Positions 1 to 10,530 of a stretch of DNA of 64,000 nucleotides are shown here, piece by piece. The notes beneath the pieces are model-generated. The model worked only from the letters and a program-made list of their open reading frames with translations, had not been told where the DNA came from and did no database searches. The translations under genes and the position numbers were made by a program. This DNA comes from Dermatophagoides farinae (Eukaryota > Arthropoda > Arachnida > Sarcoptiformes > Pyroglyphidae), in NCBI RefSeq assembly GCF_024713945.1, contig NC_134683.1:1416501-1480500 (forward strand), written 5' to 3'. Each line of letters opens with the position of its first letter. Positions within the stretch are counted from its first letter, which is position 1.

Positions 1-1
1 C

Positions 2-2662
2 TTACTCATCGGCCATTCCATTGTTTGCTAAATTCAATATCTGTGAAAGACATTCACCAAATTGATCAAGAATCAAGCTTTCGATATTTTCTTCTTTAAG
101 ATTTTCAAATTCACCTTCTTCAGCTTGTGCAAGTAAACAGCTAGCAGTGGCTTCTAAAATATCATTAGTAAGCACATTGAATGGATGGCTATGGAATTTT
201 TTTTTTTTTTTATAAATTTCAAATGTGAATAAATTAAAATCTAAAAAAATATCAATTACACATACCAATCGCTTTTGACTTTGACCGGAAGTTTTGATTT
301 AAATTCAGGTCCCCATACATGCATTTTTGATGCTACTGTTTGTTGTTGTATCGAACGAACAATAGCCGCATCGGCTAAATGCATCAATGTTTTACGTTCA
401 TCACTTTCTTCAAAATTTTTACAACCAACACATTTACATTTATCTGAGCAAAGAATTTTCGCTTCATAACATTCGCAATAATTTTTTAAACAACCACTAC
501 GTTTACAGCAACATCCTTTCGTATGACGACGTTCAATATCACCATGATTACTTTGGCCAATTTTTGGATGAAAAGCATTGGGATTTCGATCCAAACATAA
601 ACGTATAGCTTTTTGTCGTAATTCTTCATGTTCAAGATTATTACAGCAGCTAAGACAATTACAACCGCTACAAAATTCTCCGTTGGCAAAACAATCGCAA
701 TATAATTTCAAACATTGAGACCGGGTACAATTGCATGGTTTTCGTCGTGTTTCTTCGAATCCATCAATTCTGTTGTATAATGAATGGCTGTTAAAATATT
801 ATCATTCAATCAAAAAAAAAAAAAACAATCTTACAAATTCTTTGGAACAGTATTGACTGTTATTTTTGCACCATCTGTACCGATAGTATTGTTTGCTACA
901 TTTGGATTAGGTGCAATAGGTACGTATTTTAAATTACCACCACTTTTAGATGATCCATGACTGTCATTCGCTTTGATTATCTGCTTTGGTAACATCCAAA
1001 CTGATGTAGCATGATTTTTCGATTTATTTGTTGCCGATGCTGTCGTTGTTGTTGTAGTCGATGCAATAGTCGTTGTAATTGATGACTGCAATGTAGTGGC
1101 AGTACCCGAAATCTTGATCGTATTTGGATTAACTATAACCTTTTGACCATGACCAACTTGAACTAGATTCGTCGATTTGATTGCCGATGATGATTTCGAT
1201 TGTTTAATAGGTAAGTATTTGGTTGAAATTTGTCCAGCAGTTGTTGTACTACCAATTCCAGTGGCGGTAATCTGTTGTGTCGAATTGTACGGTACAAAAC
1301 TTATGTATTGAATATTTTTATTTGTTGTAGTTGCTTGAATTGGACGAACATTAGCTGGTGTTATTGATGATACTATTGTTTTTGTTATTGGGGCAGGTGC
1401 TAATGCTCGTTTTGATGATTGTGATGTTGTTACCACTGATGGTGCCATCGTAACATTTGCCGTAGTTGATGATGATGATGGAGGCAAAATTTTAAATGAT
1501 GGAATAAATTGTGTTGGTTTTGTTGTCGAATTTCCGCCCGGCTTGACTGGTGATAATATAATCAATTGTTGTTGTTGGGATTGATTAGTAATAGAAGTGT
1601 TAGGAGCAGCGGCTAATATTGTTCCTGGTTCCAGAATATTGTTGTGGTTAAGAATTATTTACCAGAAAAAAAAGTAAGCAGGATACACTGCAAAATTGAA
1701 TTTTTTTCAACCTTGCAGTGTATCCTGATTACTTTCTTCTCTGTATTAGTTTTATTACCATCGACTATTCGTTGATTGGATTTGGTACCAGCAATCGATT
1801 TTGTCATCAAAGTAGTATTACCAACAACATTTCCAATAGTCGGTTTAATCGGTGAAAATACCAAATGTCTTTGATTAGTAGATTGAATCAATTTAACATT
1901 CGCAGGATTGGTTGATGTGACCAATTTTTGTGGCTGAATCGATGTTGTATCAGATACCGGTGCATTGATTACAATTGGTGTATTGATCAATGCAGTTGTC
2001 GATACTGTTTCAGTAGATATATTTGGAGCAGCTGAAACTATTGTTGTAGTAGATTGATTATCAGATTTCTGTAATGATGATGATTTTTGTAATGAATTTT
2101 GTGTAGGCAAAATATAACTGACAAAAGTATTGGCTAAGGTTGATACATTTGTTGTACCAGTAGGTGCTGCTGCAATGATACCTTGATTTGAAACGAAAAT
2201 TGGTTGTGTTGATCCAGTTATTTTAATCGGCAGTTGAACCGATGCTGGAACTGCTGTTGTTGTTATCGATGTTGTTACTGGTGCCGCAGCGAATATAGAA
2301 GTTGAAGTTGGTGTACTATTGTTATCATTAATCATTACAGTTGATTGTTGTAGTAATTGATTATCAATGACATTAGTCTCTGTTGTAGAATGTGGTGGTG
2401 GTTGTTGTTGTTGTGGTGATTCTGTAACCATTTGTATTATATGTTGAGAATCATTTCCTACAATACCAGTTGCTGTTAATGTTGAAGATGATGAAACAAC
2501 AACCAAAGCTGGATCAACGGAAATATTCGATGTTGATGCTAATGATGTGGCTACTGATGTTGAAGAATTATTATCGGTTATGTTTACATCCAATGAAACA
2601 ATATCGGTAGCAGTTGGCTGTTGAATATTTTCCGCTATAATCATAGCATTATTTGAATCCAT
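2..2662 (-). CDS. LIN54: LIN54 homologue, DREAM/MuvB complex DNA-binding subunit
   Basis: LIN54 is the nuclear MuvB/DREAM subunit that binds CHR elements in cell-cycle gene promoters. Proposed exons, in gene order: 2662-1663, 1612-835, 787-266, 188-2; phases 1, 2, 2 agree at each join, giving about 828 aa (human LIN54 is about 750). The C-terminal third carries two cysteine-rich CXC motifs (roughly residues 608-650 and 680-725) joined by the conserved RNP-type linker. The DNA-contacting tyrosines are kept in KLYCDCF and KNYCECY. The tail has [12 protein letters not shown], as in LIN54, and ends in MADE-stop. The N-terminal 590 residues are Ser/Thr/Gln-rich and disordered-looking. The end of exon 1 is uncertain: an earlier phase-1 donor at 1758 would shorten the protein by 32 aa and make a 23-bp inverted repeat intronic. 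A GTAAG overlaps the stop, so a further exon beyond the window cannot be excluded. The start is taken at MDSNN; another in-frame Met lies 7 codons upstream. Confidence 0.9.
1671..1735. repeat. 23-bp inverted repeat (hairpin) at the LIN54 exon 1/intron 1 boundary
   Basis: The arms 1671-1693 and 1713-1735 are reverse complements except for one base (GTAAGC against GTAATC), with a 19-nt AT-rich spacer that can itself pair through TTGAA/TTCAA. The hairpin is 65 nt. Depending on which phase-1 donor is used (after 1663 or after 1759), it is either translated or lies entirely inside LIN54 intron 1. I see no flanking target duplication. Confidence 0.9.
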
Positions 2663-3079
2663 TTTTAATGAATTATTTTTCAAATATTCGAACGAAAAAA
2701 AAGAAATTTTTTTTTATTCACTGAAGCAAAGATTCCAGAGCGAGCATTTTGAAATAAATTCAAGGTATAGGAGGCAGCATTTGAATACCAATTTTATATG
2801 TTACAAGTTTCTTTTTCGATATACGACGTTTTTTTTATCTAAATTGATTTATCTAATTTTTTTTCAATTTTATCATCACCACATTTCTGTGGCCATCATC
2901 TAATCTTGTTTTCAGCAAATTTTTAACGTTTATTCTTGATTTTTTTCCGAATTCATTAGATACTATATTCTTGATACACTTGCATTCTATAAATAGAGTG
3001 ATCCATAACTAAAATCTTGTGTGCATCATCAAGACAAAATTGAATTCTTTAATTTCGAAAAATTTTTTGATTAAAAAAA
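2663..3079. promoter_or_regulatory. Shared head-to-head promoter region, LIN54 / COPS4
   Basis: 417 bp separate the two divergent start codons and must hold both core promoters and 5' UTRs. I see no convincing TATA box at a sensible distance from either start; the stretch is AT-rich with T-runs. This fits a TATA-less bidirectional promoter of two housekeeping nuclear genes. The assignment rests on position only. Confidence 0.6.
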
Positions 3080-4407
3080 ATGTCAAATTCTAATCCAATT
3101 CTCAAGCAACAAATACAGGCTTGTTCACATGGTAATCCTAAAGATTTCATCGAAAAGTAAGATTATTGATTGTCAAAGTTTTCATGATGATTTAATCAAA
3201 AAATAATTGAATTTCAGCTTTTGTAAGATTCTCGATTCGATTTTCAAAGATAGCGGCAACGATCTATTGGATAATGTCAAATGTTTTGTTGATGAAAGTA
3301 AGTTTACGATTTATGATTTTATGATGGATCATTTATTTTGTTTCAACAGTTGTCCATGAATCATTTCCATTGGTCAATTCTCGTACCGTATTGAAAGCAT
3401 TGTTCGACAAGATCACTACGTTGCCTGATGATCAAATCCTAACATTATTGCGTTATGTTTTGGACAAACTAAATTCACGTGCCCTTTCATTTGAAGATCA
3501 AGTCGTTTTCATTCGACAAACATTATCACAAATTTATGAACGTAAAAAAAGCTATTCAGAAGCGGCCGAAATTCTTGAACCAATACCATTGGTGAATGGC
3601 CAAAAAGAATATCCGACAGATTTTAAAATTGAAATCTATCTACGTATTGCTAAATTATATTTGGCCAATGGTGATAAAGAAAAAGCCGAAGGTTTCATCA
3701 ATCGTGCCAGTATGTTACAATCGGATGTAAAAAATGAACAGCTCAAAATACAATATAAACTATGTTATGCTAATTGTATGGATTATAAAGGAAAATATTT
3801 GGATGCAGCTCAACGTTATATTGAAGTATCGAATAAATTTTTCATCAGTGAAGAAGAACGTTATGAAATATTGAACAATGCTATACTATGTACAATGTTA
3901 GCCAATGCTGGTAAACATCGTTCACGATTATTGGCCATCCTATTCAAAGATGAACGTTGTCAACATTTACCATCATTTAAATTTCTAGAGAAAATGTATC
4001 TTGAAAAGATAATTAAAAAAGGTGATCTAGAATTATTTGCAACAATGATCAAACCACATCAACAAACAAGTCGATCAGATGATACATCTGTATTGGAACG
4101 TGCTATCATTGAACATAATCTATTATCGGTATCGAAACTATATAAAAGTATTACATTCAAAGAATTGGGAACATTGCTTGAAGTTGATTTGGTTAAAGTG
4201 GAAAAAATTGCCTCACAAATGATATTCGAAGATCGTATGAATGGACAGATTGATCAAATATCCAATACTATTGTATTTGAACAAACAAATAGTTTGATCA
4301 CATTTGATAAACAAATTGAAACAATCTGTTTTCAAGTCAATGATATTGTCGATTCAATACAACAAAAATATCCAGGATGGATTGAAAAAAGTATTGAAAT
4401 GTCTTAA
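3080..4407 (+). CDS. COPS4: COP9 signalosome complex subunit 4
   Basis: CSN4 is a PCI-domain scaffold subunit of the COP9 signalosome, the complex that removes NEDD8 from cullin-RING ubiquitin ligases. Exons 3080-3156, 3218-3297 and 3350-4407 join in phase through introns of 61 and 52 nt to give 404 aa, against about 406 in human. Clear family blocks include [53 protein letters not shown] and [14 protein letters not shown]. Next comes the winged-helix part of the PCI domain ([28 protein letters not shown]) and the C-terminal helix starting [13 protein letters not shown]. The first two small exons encode the N-terminal helices (starting [10 protein letters not shown]). Close to full conservation in length and motifs argues for a functional single-copy gene. 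Poly(A) signals AATAAA lie at 4499 and 4523. Confidence 0.96.
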
Positions 4408-4498
4408 ATGATAGACAAAAAAAAATTCATGTCATTTTCTTTTCTTTTCTTTTGTTTCATTCGTTTATGACAGAATAATAACAATTTTTCATAATAAT

Positions 4499-4528
4499 AA
4501 TAAATTGATTATATTAAATAATAATAAA
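4499..4528 (+). terminator. Poly(A) signals of COPS4
   Basis: Two AATAAA hexamers (4499-4504 and 4523-4528) lie 92-121 nt after the COPS4 stop and just before the convergent TACO1 stop at 4547, so the 3' UTRs of the two genes nearly touch or overlap. Confidence 0.55.
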
Positions 4529-4546
4529 ATTCTAAAATTCTAGCAT

Positions 4547-5416
4547 TTAGATATTGTTATATACACGATTAACACCTTCTAATTCACCAATTTCATTGAT
4601 TGCTTCAACAACTTGTTGAAATGATTGTTCCGATATTTCTGTCCGTACATATGGTATTAATTCGACACCATTTTCAATGACAACAAATTGATTGGCATAA
4701 TTTTTTTCAATATGCAATTTAACACGTGTATGTGAATATTGATCACCAACAAACATTAATAATGTATCATCTTCATCATTAATGCGAACCTCTTCAGCAT
4801 CGGCTTCTATAGCAATTTCTTCGGCTTTTTCCATATCAAAATTTGTATCAGCATTTACATTTTTCACACGTACAACACCTTTTTCTTCAAATGATGATAA
4901 TGCCCGTCCTTCATCGGCAAAACCGAATCCAATTTTTTTCTTCAATATTTTACGAACTTCATTACGAAAATGATTTCTATTATCAACTTCGGCATCAATC
5001 ACTAATAATGAATTTTCAGGACCAATAATCTCTAATTTCAATAAAAATGATTTCTTCTCCAATGCTCTTTTCACTGCTTTATCTATTGTAGAATTTGGCA
5101 TATTAGCCTTACGACATTCTTGAATTACATCACCAAATTCTCGATTTAGATTCTGATCAGCACCACCTTGTTTTTGTACGGCCGTTCGAATTTTCACTAT
5201 TAAACGATTGAATAATTGAGATTTTTGTTGATCTTTCGAAGCTTTTATATGTTTAATATTTTGCCATTTTGAATGGCCAGCCCAGAATGTAGGCGTCAAA
5301 TGAAAAAATCTTTGTTGTTGTTGTTGATGGCCACCGGTCTTGAATAGAATGGTCGACCTATACATTGAACAAGGACTACGACCATAAAGAAGACGAACAA
5401 TTTGGTTTAATGTCAT
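4547..5416 (-). CDS. TACO1: Mitochondrial translational activator TACO1 (YebC/PmpR family)
   Basis: TACO1 is a mitochondrial YebC-family protein needed for efficient synthesis of cytochrome c oxidase subunit I. The single exon encodes 289 aa (human about 297). It begins with a basic, Ser/Gln-rich presequence-like segment (roughly residues 1-45), followed by the family hallmark WAGHSKWQNIKHIKASKD (residues 45-62). Further motifs are LFNRLIVKIRTAVQ, GGADQNLN, ECRKANMPNSTIDKAVKRA, a central DNRNHFRNEVRKILKK stretch and a C-terminal block ending in a short hydrophobic-acidic tail (INEIGELEGVNRVYNNI). No frame break or missing block is seen. It is intronless, tail-to-tail with COPS4 and head-to-head with the RAD21-like gene. 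Nuclear-encoded, with mitochondrial matrix location inferred. Confidence 0.95.
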   Translation of the reverse strand: MTLNQIVRLLYGRSPCSMYRSTILFKTGGHQQQQQRFFHLTPTFWAGHSKWQNIKHIKASKDQQKSQLFNRLIVKIRTAVQKQGGADQNLNREFGDVIQECRKANMPNSTIDKAVKRALEKKSFLLKLEIIGPENSLLVIDAEVDNRNHFRNEVRKILKKKIGFGFADEGRALSSFEEKGVVRVKNVNADTNFDMEKAEEIAIEADAEEVRINDEDDTLLMFVGDQYSHTRVKLHIEKNYANQFVVIENGVELIPYVRTEISEQSFQQVVEAINEIGELEGVNRVYNNI

Positions 5417-5713
5417 TATTGCTTTTGGATGGAGAATAGGATTCTGTTCAGGAAATTATGGATTTTCAAGAGAAAAAAGAAAATTTTAATTTTAACATTA
5501 TAATTTCGTCAATGAAAAAAAAAATGCAAAAATAATAAATAACATGCATGCTTTTTTTATTAAATAGAATCCATTTTAGCATGAATGGCTCGAACAAGTC
5601 GAAATGGTCTCTCTATAATTTTCATTTCGAAAACCATTGTTCTCCGTTTTTTTGTCACTTGTAGATTTACAATTTTACAATAATTGATAATTCATCTTTT
5701 TTTTTGGTAAATC
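5417..5713. promoter_or_regulatory. Shared head-to-head promoter region, TACO1 / RAD21-like
   Basis: 297 bp lie between the two divergent start codons, AT-rich and without a clear TATA box. Both genes need their promoter here, so a bidirectional promoter is the simplest reading. Position is the only support. Confidence 0.55.
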
Positions 5714-7444
5714 ATGTTTTACGTTCCAGAAATTTTGACCCAAAAAGGTCCATTAGCGATTGTATGGTTGGCAGCTCATTGTGATAAAAAATTAACTAAA
5801 TATCAGATTGTATCGTCAAATGTTGATGATTTAATCTGTATAATAACATCATCAAACATGAAGATTTCTTTACGGACCACTTGTGATCTTATAATTGGCT
5901 TATCAAAATTGGTCAAATTAAAGAGTAAATTTTTTTACATTGAATCTAATCGTACAACAACGGCCATCCATATGATGGCCGGTCAAATTAGTGGCCGTGC
6001 CAAAACTAAATCCCGACAACGGGTAATTAATTTACCAGATGATCAATTTTCAATCGATTTAAATCTGCCAGAAATTTATGAATTCATAGACATGAATCTA
6101 CCAGCTCCTTCAACTTTGTTTCCACAATCATCTGTTCCTCTAGAACGTAGCGTATCAAGAGGTTCGATTACCATGCAGGAGATACCACCATTAACCGAAG
6201 ATGAGCTTCGTTTGGAACAAGAGATTCATGATCGACTTTATGGTGATGTTAATTCGGTAGATTTCAACGAATTTTTTGACGATGTTTTACCGTCGCCACG
6301 TCCTCAGCAACAATCACCGCCTATTCCTATTGCTTCACCATCATCACCAGAACTGATGCCGCCGCCATCGACAATCCCAATGGAAATAGAATCTTCTCAT
6401 GTTGATGCTCAACAAATGGCTGATGATCACACAATGACCGGAATAGTAACACCACCGTTGCCTTTTTTTCAGCCTAGTCCTCCACAAGCTATTGAAAAAA
6501 CTGCAGAGAATGGTAGAACAAAACGTCCTAAACCAGAACAGAATTTATCTTCAACCATTGAAAAACGACGCCGTACTGATACTATTCGTTCTGATCGTGA
6601 TCATCTTGGTAGTTTAGAATTGCCCGTTTTAGATGATTCGTCAATACGACATAAACCACGAGCACGTCCAATTCGAACTAGACGTTTTCGTCTCATCAAT
6701 GATTATAATAATATGATTTCTGATAATACTATTCGGCAGAATATGCTTGAATCATATAATTGTTTAAATACATTGTCAAATGTTTTCATCCCGAGAAAGA
6801 AATTGTTTGATACTTGTGCTGATCTATTCAACCGGCCAGAAAGATCATTGGCTAAAGGTTTTGCTTTTCATTTTCAAAATGCTTGTCTTAATTCACAGCC
6901 AGAACCGGAAATTCTAACAACAACAATTGAAAGAATCAATGGTGATGATCAAGTTCCTGATATCGAAATGTCATCACATTTAAATGAGGATTTTTTTCAA
7001 GAAACGTTACCTGGACCACCACTACCATCAATTGAAGAATTACCACCACAATTATCGCCATTACCATCAATTCATGGTGATGATTATGTTCCTCCACAAA
7101 TTGATTATGATCATGGTGAAATTCCATTGGCCAGAGGCGAACATACTGGTACAGATAATTATTCAATGCCAATGCCAAGCATTCCAGAATTCTCTACAAC
7201 TGATCGTACAATTATTGATGAAAAATTCAACGAAACGTTAGATGATTTGTTTGCAACATCTGCAGATAATTTACAATTTGATCAGCTTAGAATTTATGAT
7301 AATCGTAAACGTACGGCACTTTTGTATTTCTATAATCTGTTGTTGATGAAAAATCGTGAATTAATCGACATGGAACAAGAATCATCATTGGAACAATTTA
7401 ATCCTATCTACATTTATCGTATTAATCGATCAGAAGCGATTTAA
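5714..7444 (+). CDS. RAD21/SCC1-type alpha-kleisin of cohesin (intronless, divergent)
   Basis: Alpha-kleisins close the cohesin ring around DNA: the N-terminus binds SMC3, the C-terminal winged helix binds the SMC1 head, and separase cuts the middle. This 576-aa intronless gene starts MFYVPEILTQKGPLAIVWLAAHCDKK (written here only as far as the family block), matching the RAD21 N-terminal domain (residues 1-90). A middle block (about 320-365: RRFRLINDYN, SDNTIRQNM, IPRKKLF) resembles the RAD21 segment that binds the SA/SCC3 subunit. Residues 520-570 (RKRTALLYFYNLLLMKNRELIDM) fit the C-terminal winged helix. The linkers are Pro-rich and acidic, and DELR (163-166) fits the separase (D/E)xxR pattern. 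It is shorter than human RAD21 (631 aa) and divergent. It could be the sole RAD21, a RAD21L-like paralogue or a meiotic kleisin; the N-terminus favours RAD21/RAD21L over REC8. Confidence 0.88.
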   Translation: MFYVPEILTQKGPLAIVWLAAHCDKKLTKYQIVSSNVDDLICIITSSNMKISLRTTCDLIIGLSKLVKLKSKFFYIESNRTTTAIHMMAGQISGRAKTKSRQRVINLPDDQFSIDLNLPEIYEFIDMNLPAPSTLFPQSSVPLERSVSRGSITMQEIPPLTEDELRLEQEIHDRLYGDVNSVDFNEFFDDVLPSPRPQQQSPPIPIASPSSPELMPPPSTIPMEIESSHVDAQQMADDHTMTGIVTPPLPFFQPSPPQAIEKTAENGRTKRPKPEQNLSSTIEKRRRTDTIRSDRDHLGSLELPVLDDSSIRHKPRARPIRTRRFRLINDYNNMISDNTIRQNMLESYNCLNTLSNVFIPRKKLFDTCADLFNRPERSLAKGFAFHFQNACLNSQPEPEILTTTIERINGDDQVPDIEMSSHLNEDFFQETLPGPPLPSIEELPPQLSPLPSIHGDDYVPPQIDYDHGEIPLARGEHTGTDNYSMPMPSIPEFSTTDRTIIDEKFNETLDDLFATSADNLQFDQLRIYDNRKRTALLYFYNLLLMKNRELIDMEQESSLEQFNPIYIYRINRSEAI

Positions 7445-7571
7445 TTTTCATTTTTTTTTAAAGATTTTTGTATTTTGTTTAATTTTTTTTTTAATTTTAA
7501 ATTTTGTTTCAATAACTATCAATATTGAATCAATGTAAAATTCAATTTCATCATAATTTAATCAATCATTT

Positions 7572-7577
7572 AATAAA
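7572..7577 (+). terminator. Poly(A) signal of the RAD21-like gene
   Basis: An AATAAA lies 128 nt after the stop and 8 nt before the stop of the convergent potassium-channel gene, so a RAD21-like transcript cleaved after it would be antisense to the channel mRNA 3' end. Confidence 0.5.
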
Positions 7578-7584
7578 ATTTCAA

Positions 7585-8962
7585 TCAAAATGAAGATTTT
7601 GTTTTTTTCACATCATCATCAACGGGTATTATGCCCAAATTTTTTGCTATACATCGACATTTGATTAGAATTTCTTCTTGAACCAGATTGAATGACATTG
7701 CCAATAATGAAAGACCAATCATCATGTACATACAACAGATTATGAATCTAGTTGCACCACCATTTATTTGTGAATAACGTGCCGATCCAGGCACCAGATC
7801 ACCAAAACCGATTGTAGTTAATGTTGTGAAACAAAAATATGCACCTTCAATTGGTGACCAATCTTCCCATAGATAAAACATAATTGTTCCTATGATAATA
7901 TAACCAATGACAACCATAATTACTAAACAAATTGGAACACGATGTTCTTTTTTCTTCGGATATATTGATTGTATTTTATCATCATCATCATCATGATTAT
8001 TTATAGTGGTGGTAGTTGTTATCATTTCATTTTTTTGATGGCCATTGATAAACATTGTTGTTTTCATTTGTTGTGGTAATTGTTGTTTTCTTTGGATTTG
8101 TGAATGACTTTTTATTGAACCATGGCGGCAATCAGAACAGCAAAAATGTTTGTACATAAATCGAAATGCATTGGCCATCAGATTGCCTAGATTGGCTAAA
8201 CATAAAAATGTAATCGGTATGCCAATGATGGCATAGAATATGGTAACTATACGTCCAAGATCGGTTTTACAAGTTAAATTTCCATAGCCTGTTCAATATG
8301 ATCAAATGTGAATCATTCATCATTATTATAATATTCAGAAACAAAATCAAAATCTTACCAATCGTAGTGATTACAGTGACACTGTAAAGAAGTGCACTAG
8401 AAAATGACCATTGTTCAACATCAATTATTGAATATCCATCTTTTTGTACGGCTTTTATGATTGTCTCTTCGAATCTCATGATACGTTCGAATGCCATTCG
8501 TTTCCAACGATCTGGATATACAATATTATTGGTGATTGTATAATTCCAAAGATCAAAAATACATTTTTTCCGTTCAAAATCCATTTTATTACGAATTTTA
8601 TGTTCATTTCGTGATTCAATATGTACAAACATTGATGCACCGATACATGTATAGCAGATGACAAAAAAACATAGACCAGTTGTTGAGAATAGATGAGCGA
8701 AAAATATTTTTAGCAAATAAATTTTTCTTTGAAAATTCTGACATATCTGTTGTTTATTTTCATGTTTCAATCGAAAATTTTCATTAATAAATGATTGTAA
8801 TGAATAATGAATTTTTTTGAATATTGATTTTGAAACATTATCATCATTATCATTATTGGATGATTTTGGCTCATCAACACAAACGTTATCACCATCATCA
8901 TCATCATCATCATCATCGATAATATCGATATAGTTTATTGTTTGATCATACTGATGTTCCAT
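7585..8962 (-). CDS. Two-pore-domain potassium channel (K2P/KCNK family)
   Basis: K2P channels are dimeric background K+ channels of the plasma membrane, each subunit having four membrane helices and two pore loops. Exons 8962-8359 and 8288-7585 join at phase 1 exactly inside the first selectivity filter, rebuilding TTIGYGN (residues 199-205); the second filter is TTIGFGD (359-365). Total 435 aa. The order is: acidic cytoplasmic N-terminus with an eight-Asp run, M1 (about 84-106), the long extracellular cap with CIFDLWNYT, pore 1, M2 (VTIFYAIIGIPITFLCLANL), a polar His/Thr/Asp-rich loop, M3 (VPICLVIMVVIGYIIIG), WSPIEGAYFCFTTL, pore 2, M4 (FIICCMYMMIGLSLLAMSF) and a short tail. The start is taken at MEHQ; upstream in-frame Mets would add a second hydrophobic stretch and are less likely. 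The subfamily (TWK/TRESK-like or other) cannot be fixed by eye. Confidence 0.93.
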
Positions 8963-9258
8963 TCTGGTATGACGATTTTTGCAAAATGAAATGAAAAATA
9001 CAAAACTGAATGAATGAATTATCATAATCAAATGAAATGGAATGGAATCACTATGTAATAATAATAATAATAATGAAATGTTTTGATCATAAAAACAACA
9101 CAACAAATGATCCATTTTGGATGAAATGTGGTAACAACAGCAACAACAACTTCAGTTTTTTTATGATCATTTTTTTTATTATAATGGATTTCAATCAATT
9201 TTTTTTTTGTATGAATAATAAAATAAATTATTATTATCGATGAATTTGAACAAAGTGT
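8963..9258. other. Intergenic region upstream of the K2P gene
   Basis: 296 bp holding the K2P 5' flank and the 3' UTR of the helical secreted gene. It has (ATT)n/(AAT)n and CAACAA tracts. A minus-strand AATAAA (plus-strand TTTATT, 9175-9180) lies about 80 nt beyond the stop of the gene at 9259. Nothing else is recognisable. Confidence 0.6.
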
Positions 9259-10029
9259 TTACGTAAACGACAAAGTGACCGAATTAATATTCCATCGTTT
9301 TTCAGCTTCCAACACGGTATTTTGAAAAGTTGACATTTCTTGAATCAATTTTTTTACCAATTCTTGAACTTCTTTTGTATTAGAATATAAATTCAATTGT
9401 TTTAAAGTATGTAAATCTTTTCGCATCATATTGGATAGATGAGAAATATGTTGTGCATCTTTTGTTGCAGTAGCATTTTCCAATGAACTAAGATAGCCAA
9501 CATCTATACCGGATTGTTGAATTAATTGGTCAATTAAATCACTCAATTGAGGCATAGTTAAATCATTGCCTTGATCATATAGTTTAATAAGAAGCTGTAT
9601 AAAAGTATTCATTTTATCCAAATCTTTGATTGTATAATCGACCAATTTTTGCATGAATGGATGATTAAGATATTGTTTATAGGATTTAGCACGTTTAATT
9701 AATATTTTAAAATAATCCAAAGATTCTGTCATTATGTTGTTATAAGCATTCAATTGGGTTTCTTTCAACCGTTGATGTGCTTGCTCATATTTGGCCACAG
9801 CTATTGTCAAGTAACTGTCAAATGTTGAATTTTTATCTTGAATGTCTTTTTTTGTTGTTTTGAAGAAAAAAAAACGATAAATAACCAATTGTGAAGTTAG
9901 TTTTATTGTGAAATTTATTTAAGAAATCAAACCTGTTGGAATAGAAAATGGTGAAACCATGTACGCTACGATGTAGCAAATAATCACCATGAAAAACATG
10001 GTCATATTAATGTTGCTTGATTTAGTCAT
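9259..10029 (-). CDS. Secreted alpha-helical protein A of the cluster (unknown family)
   Basis: No known family recognised. Two exons (10029-9933 and 9845-9259) join at phase 1 across an 87-nt intron to give 227 aa; an alternative AG a few codons downstream is possible. Exon 1 is essentially a signal peptide (hydrophobic FFMVIICYIVAYMVS, cleavage near residue 26). Exon 2 encodes about 190 residues with no cysteine and strong helical periodicity (LDYFKILIKRAKSY, IKDLDKMNTFIQLLIKLYDQ, VKKLIQEMSTFQNTVLEAEKRW). The C-terminal pattern EM..F....L...KR...N recurs in the gene at 13016-13846, and the placing of the phase-1 intron after the signal-peptide exon is the same. Likely a secreted helical-bundle protein. 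Group 5/21 mite allergens also are small secreted helical proteins, but I see no direct motif match, so that link is not claimed. Confidence 0.72.
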
Positions 10030-10530
10030 AATTACGTCACGATCAAATCGATATAAATAATAATAAAGATAACGACGATTAGATGGTTTTGATTTATGGC
10101 CACTTTTATACTTTTTTTAAAAAAAAAAATTTCCAATTCCAATCAATAGTTTCCAAAGAAAAATCAAAACATCAATTCTATTTGAAACAAAAACACTTGA
10201 TGATAAAAAGTGATCGTTATGTAAATGTATGTAGGATGTGTATATTTAAAAAAAATCGATAATTTATCGATTCAATTCTTATGATATTGCAACCATTTTG
10301 ATAATAATAATTAACACTCAAACAAACAACAGACATCTTCTATGTCAATGAGATGATGATCACATGTGTGGAAATGAAAAAAAATTTTGTATCTTAGATT
10401 GGACCAAATGGATCGATTTCAACAATATTATATCATATTTTATTGTAAACAAGATTAAGAATAATAGAAATCATTATTAATAATATAGCCTTGGATTAAA
10501 TTAAAATAATGTCAGAGAAAAAAAAATGAT
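10030..10530. other. Intergenic region between secreted gene A and the ML-helical fusion gene
   Basis: Apart from the TATA box of gene A, this 500-bp stretch contains AT-rich sequence and a minus-strand AATAAA (plus TTTATT, 10438-10443) about 90 nt past the stop of the fusion gene. No coding potential seen. Confidence 0.6.
10103..10110 (-). promoter_or_regulatory. TATA box of secreted gene A
   Basis: The minus strand reads GTATAAAAGTGGCC, a consensus TATA box 74 nt before the ATG at 10029. With the usual 25-30 nt spacing the 5' UTR would be about 45 nt. Similar elements precede the two other genes of the cluster that have a split signal-peptide exon. Confidence 0.65.

Noticed and set aside
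1691-1714. 24-nt GT...AG segment inside the LIN54 hairpin as an intron
   Set aside because: Far too short for splicing; the frame is open through it and it is explained by the inverted repeat.
9259-10029. Assignment of the helical secreted proteins to mite allergen groups 5/21
   Set aside because: Same general style (small, secreted, helical) but no shared motif could be aligned by eye.
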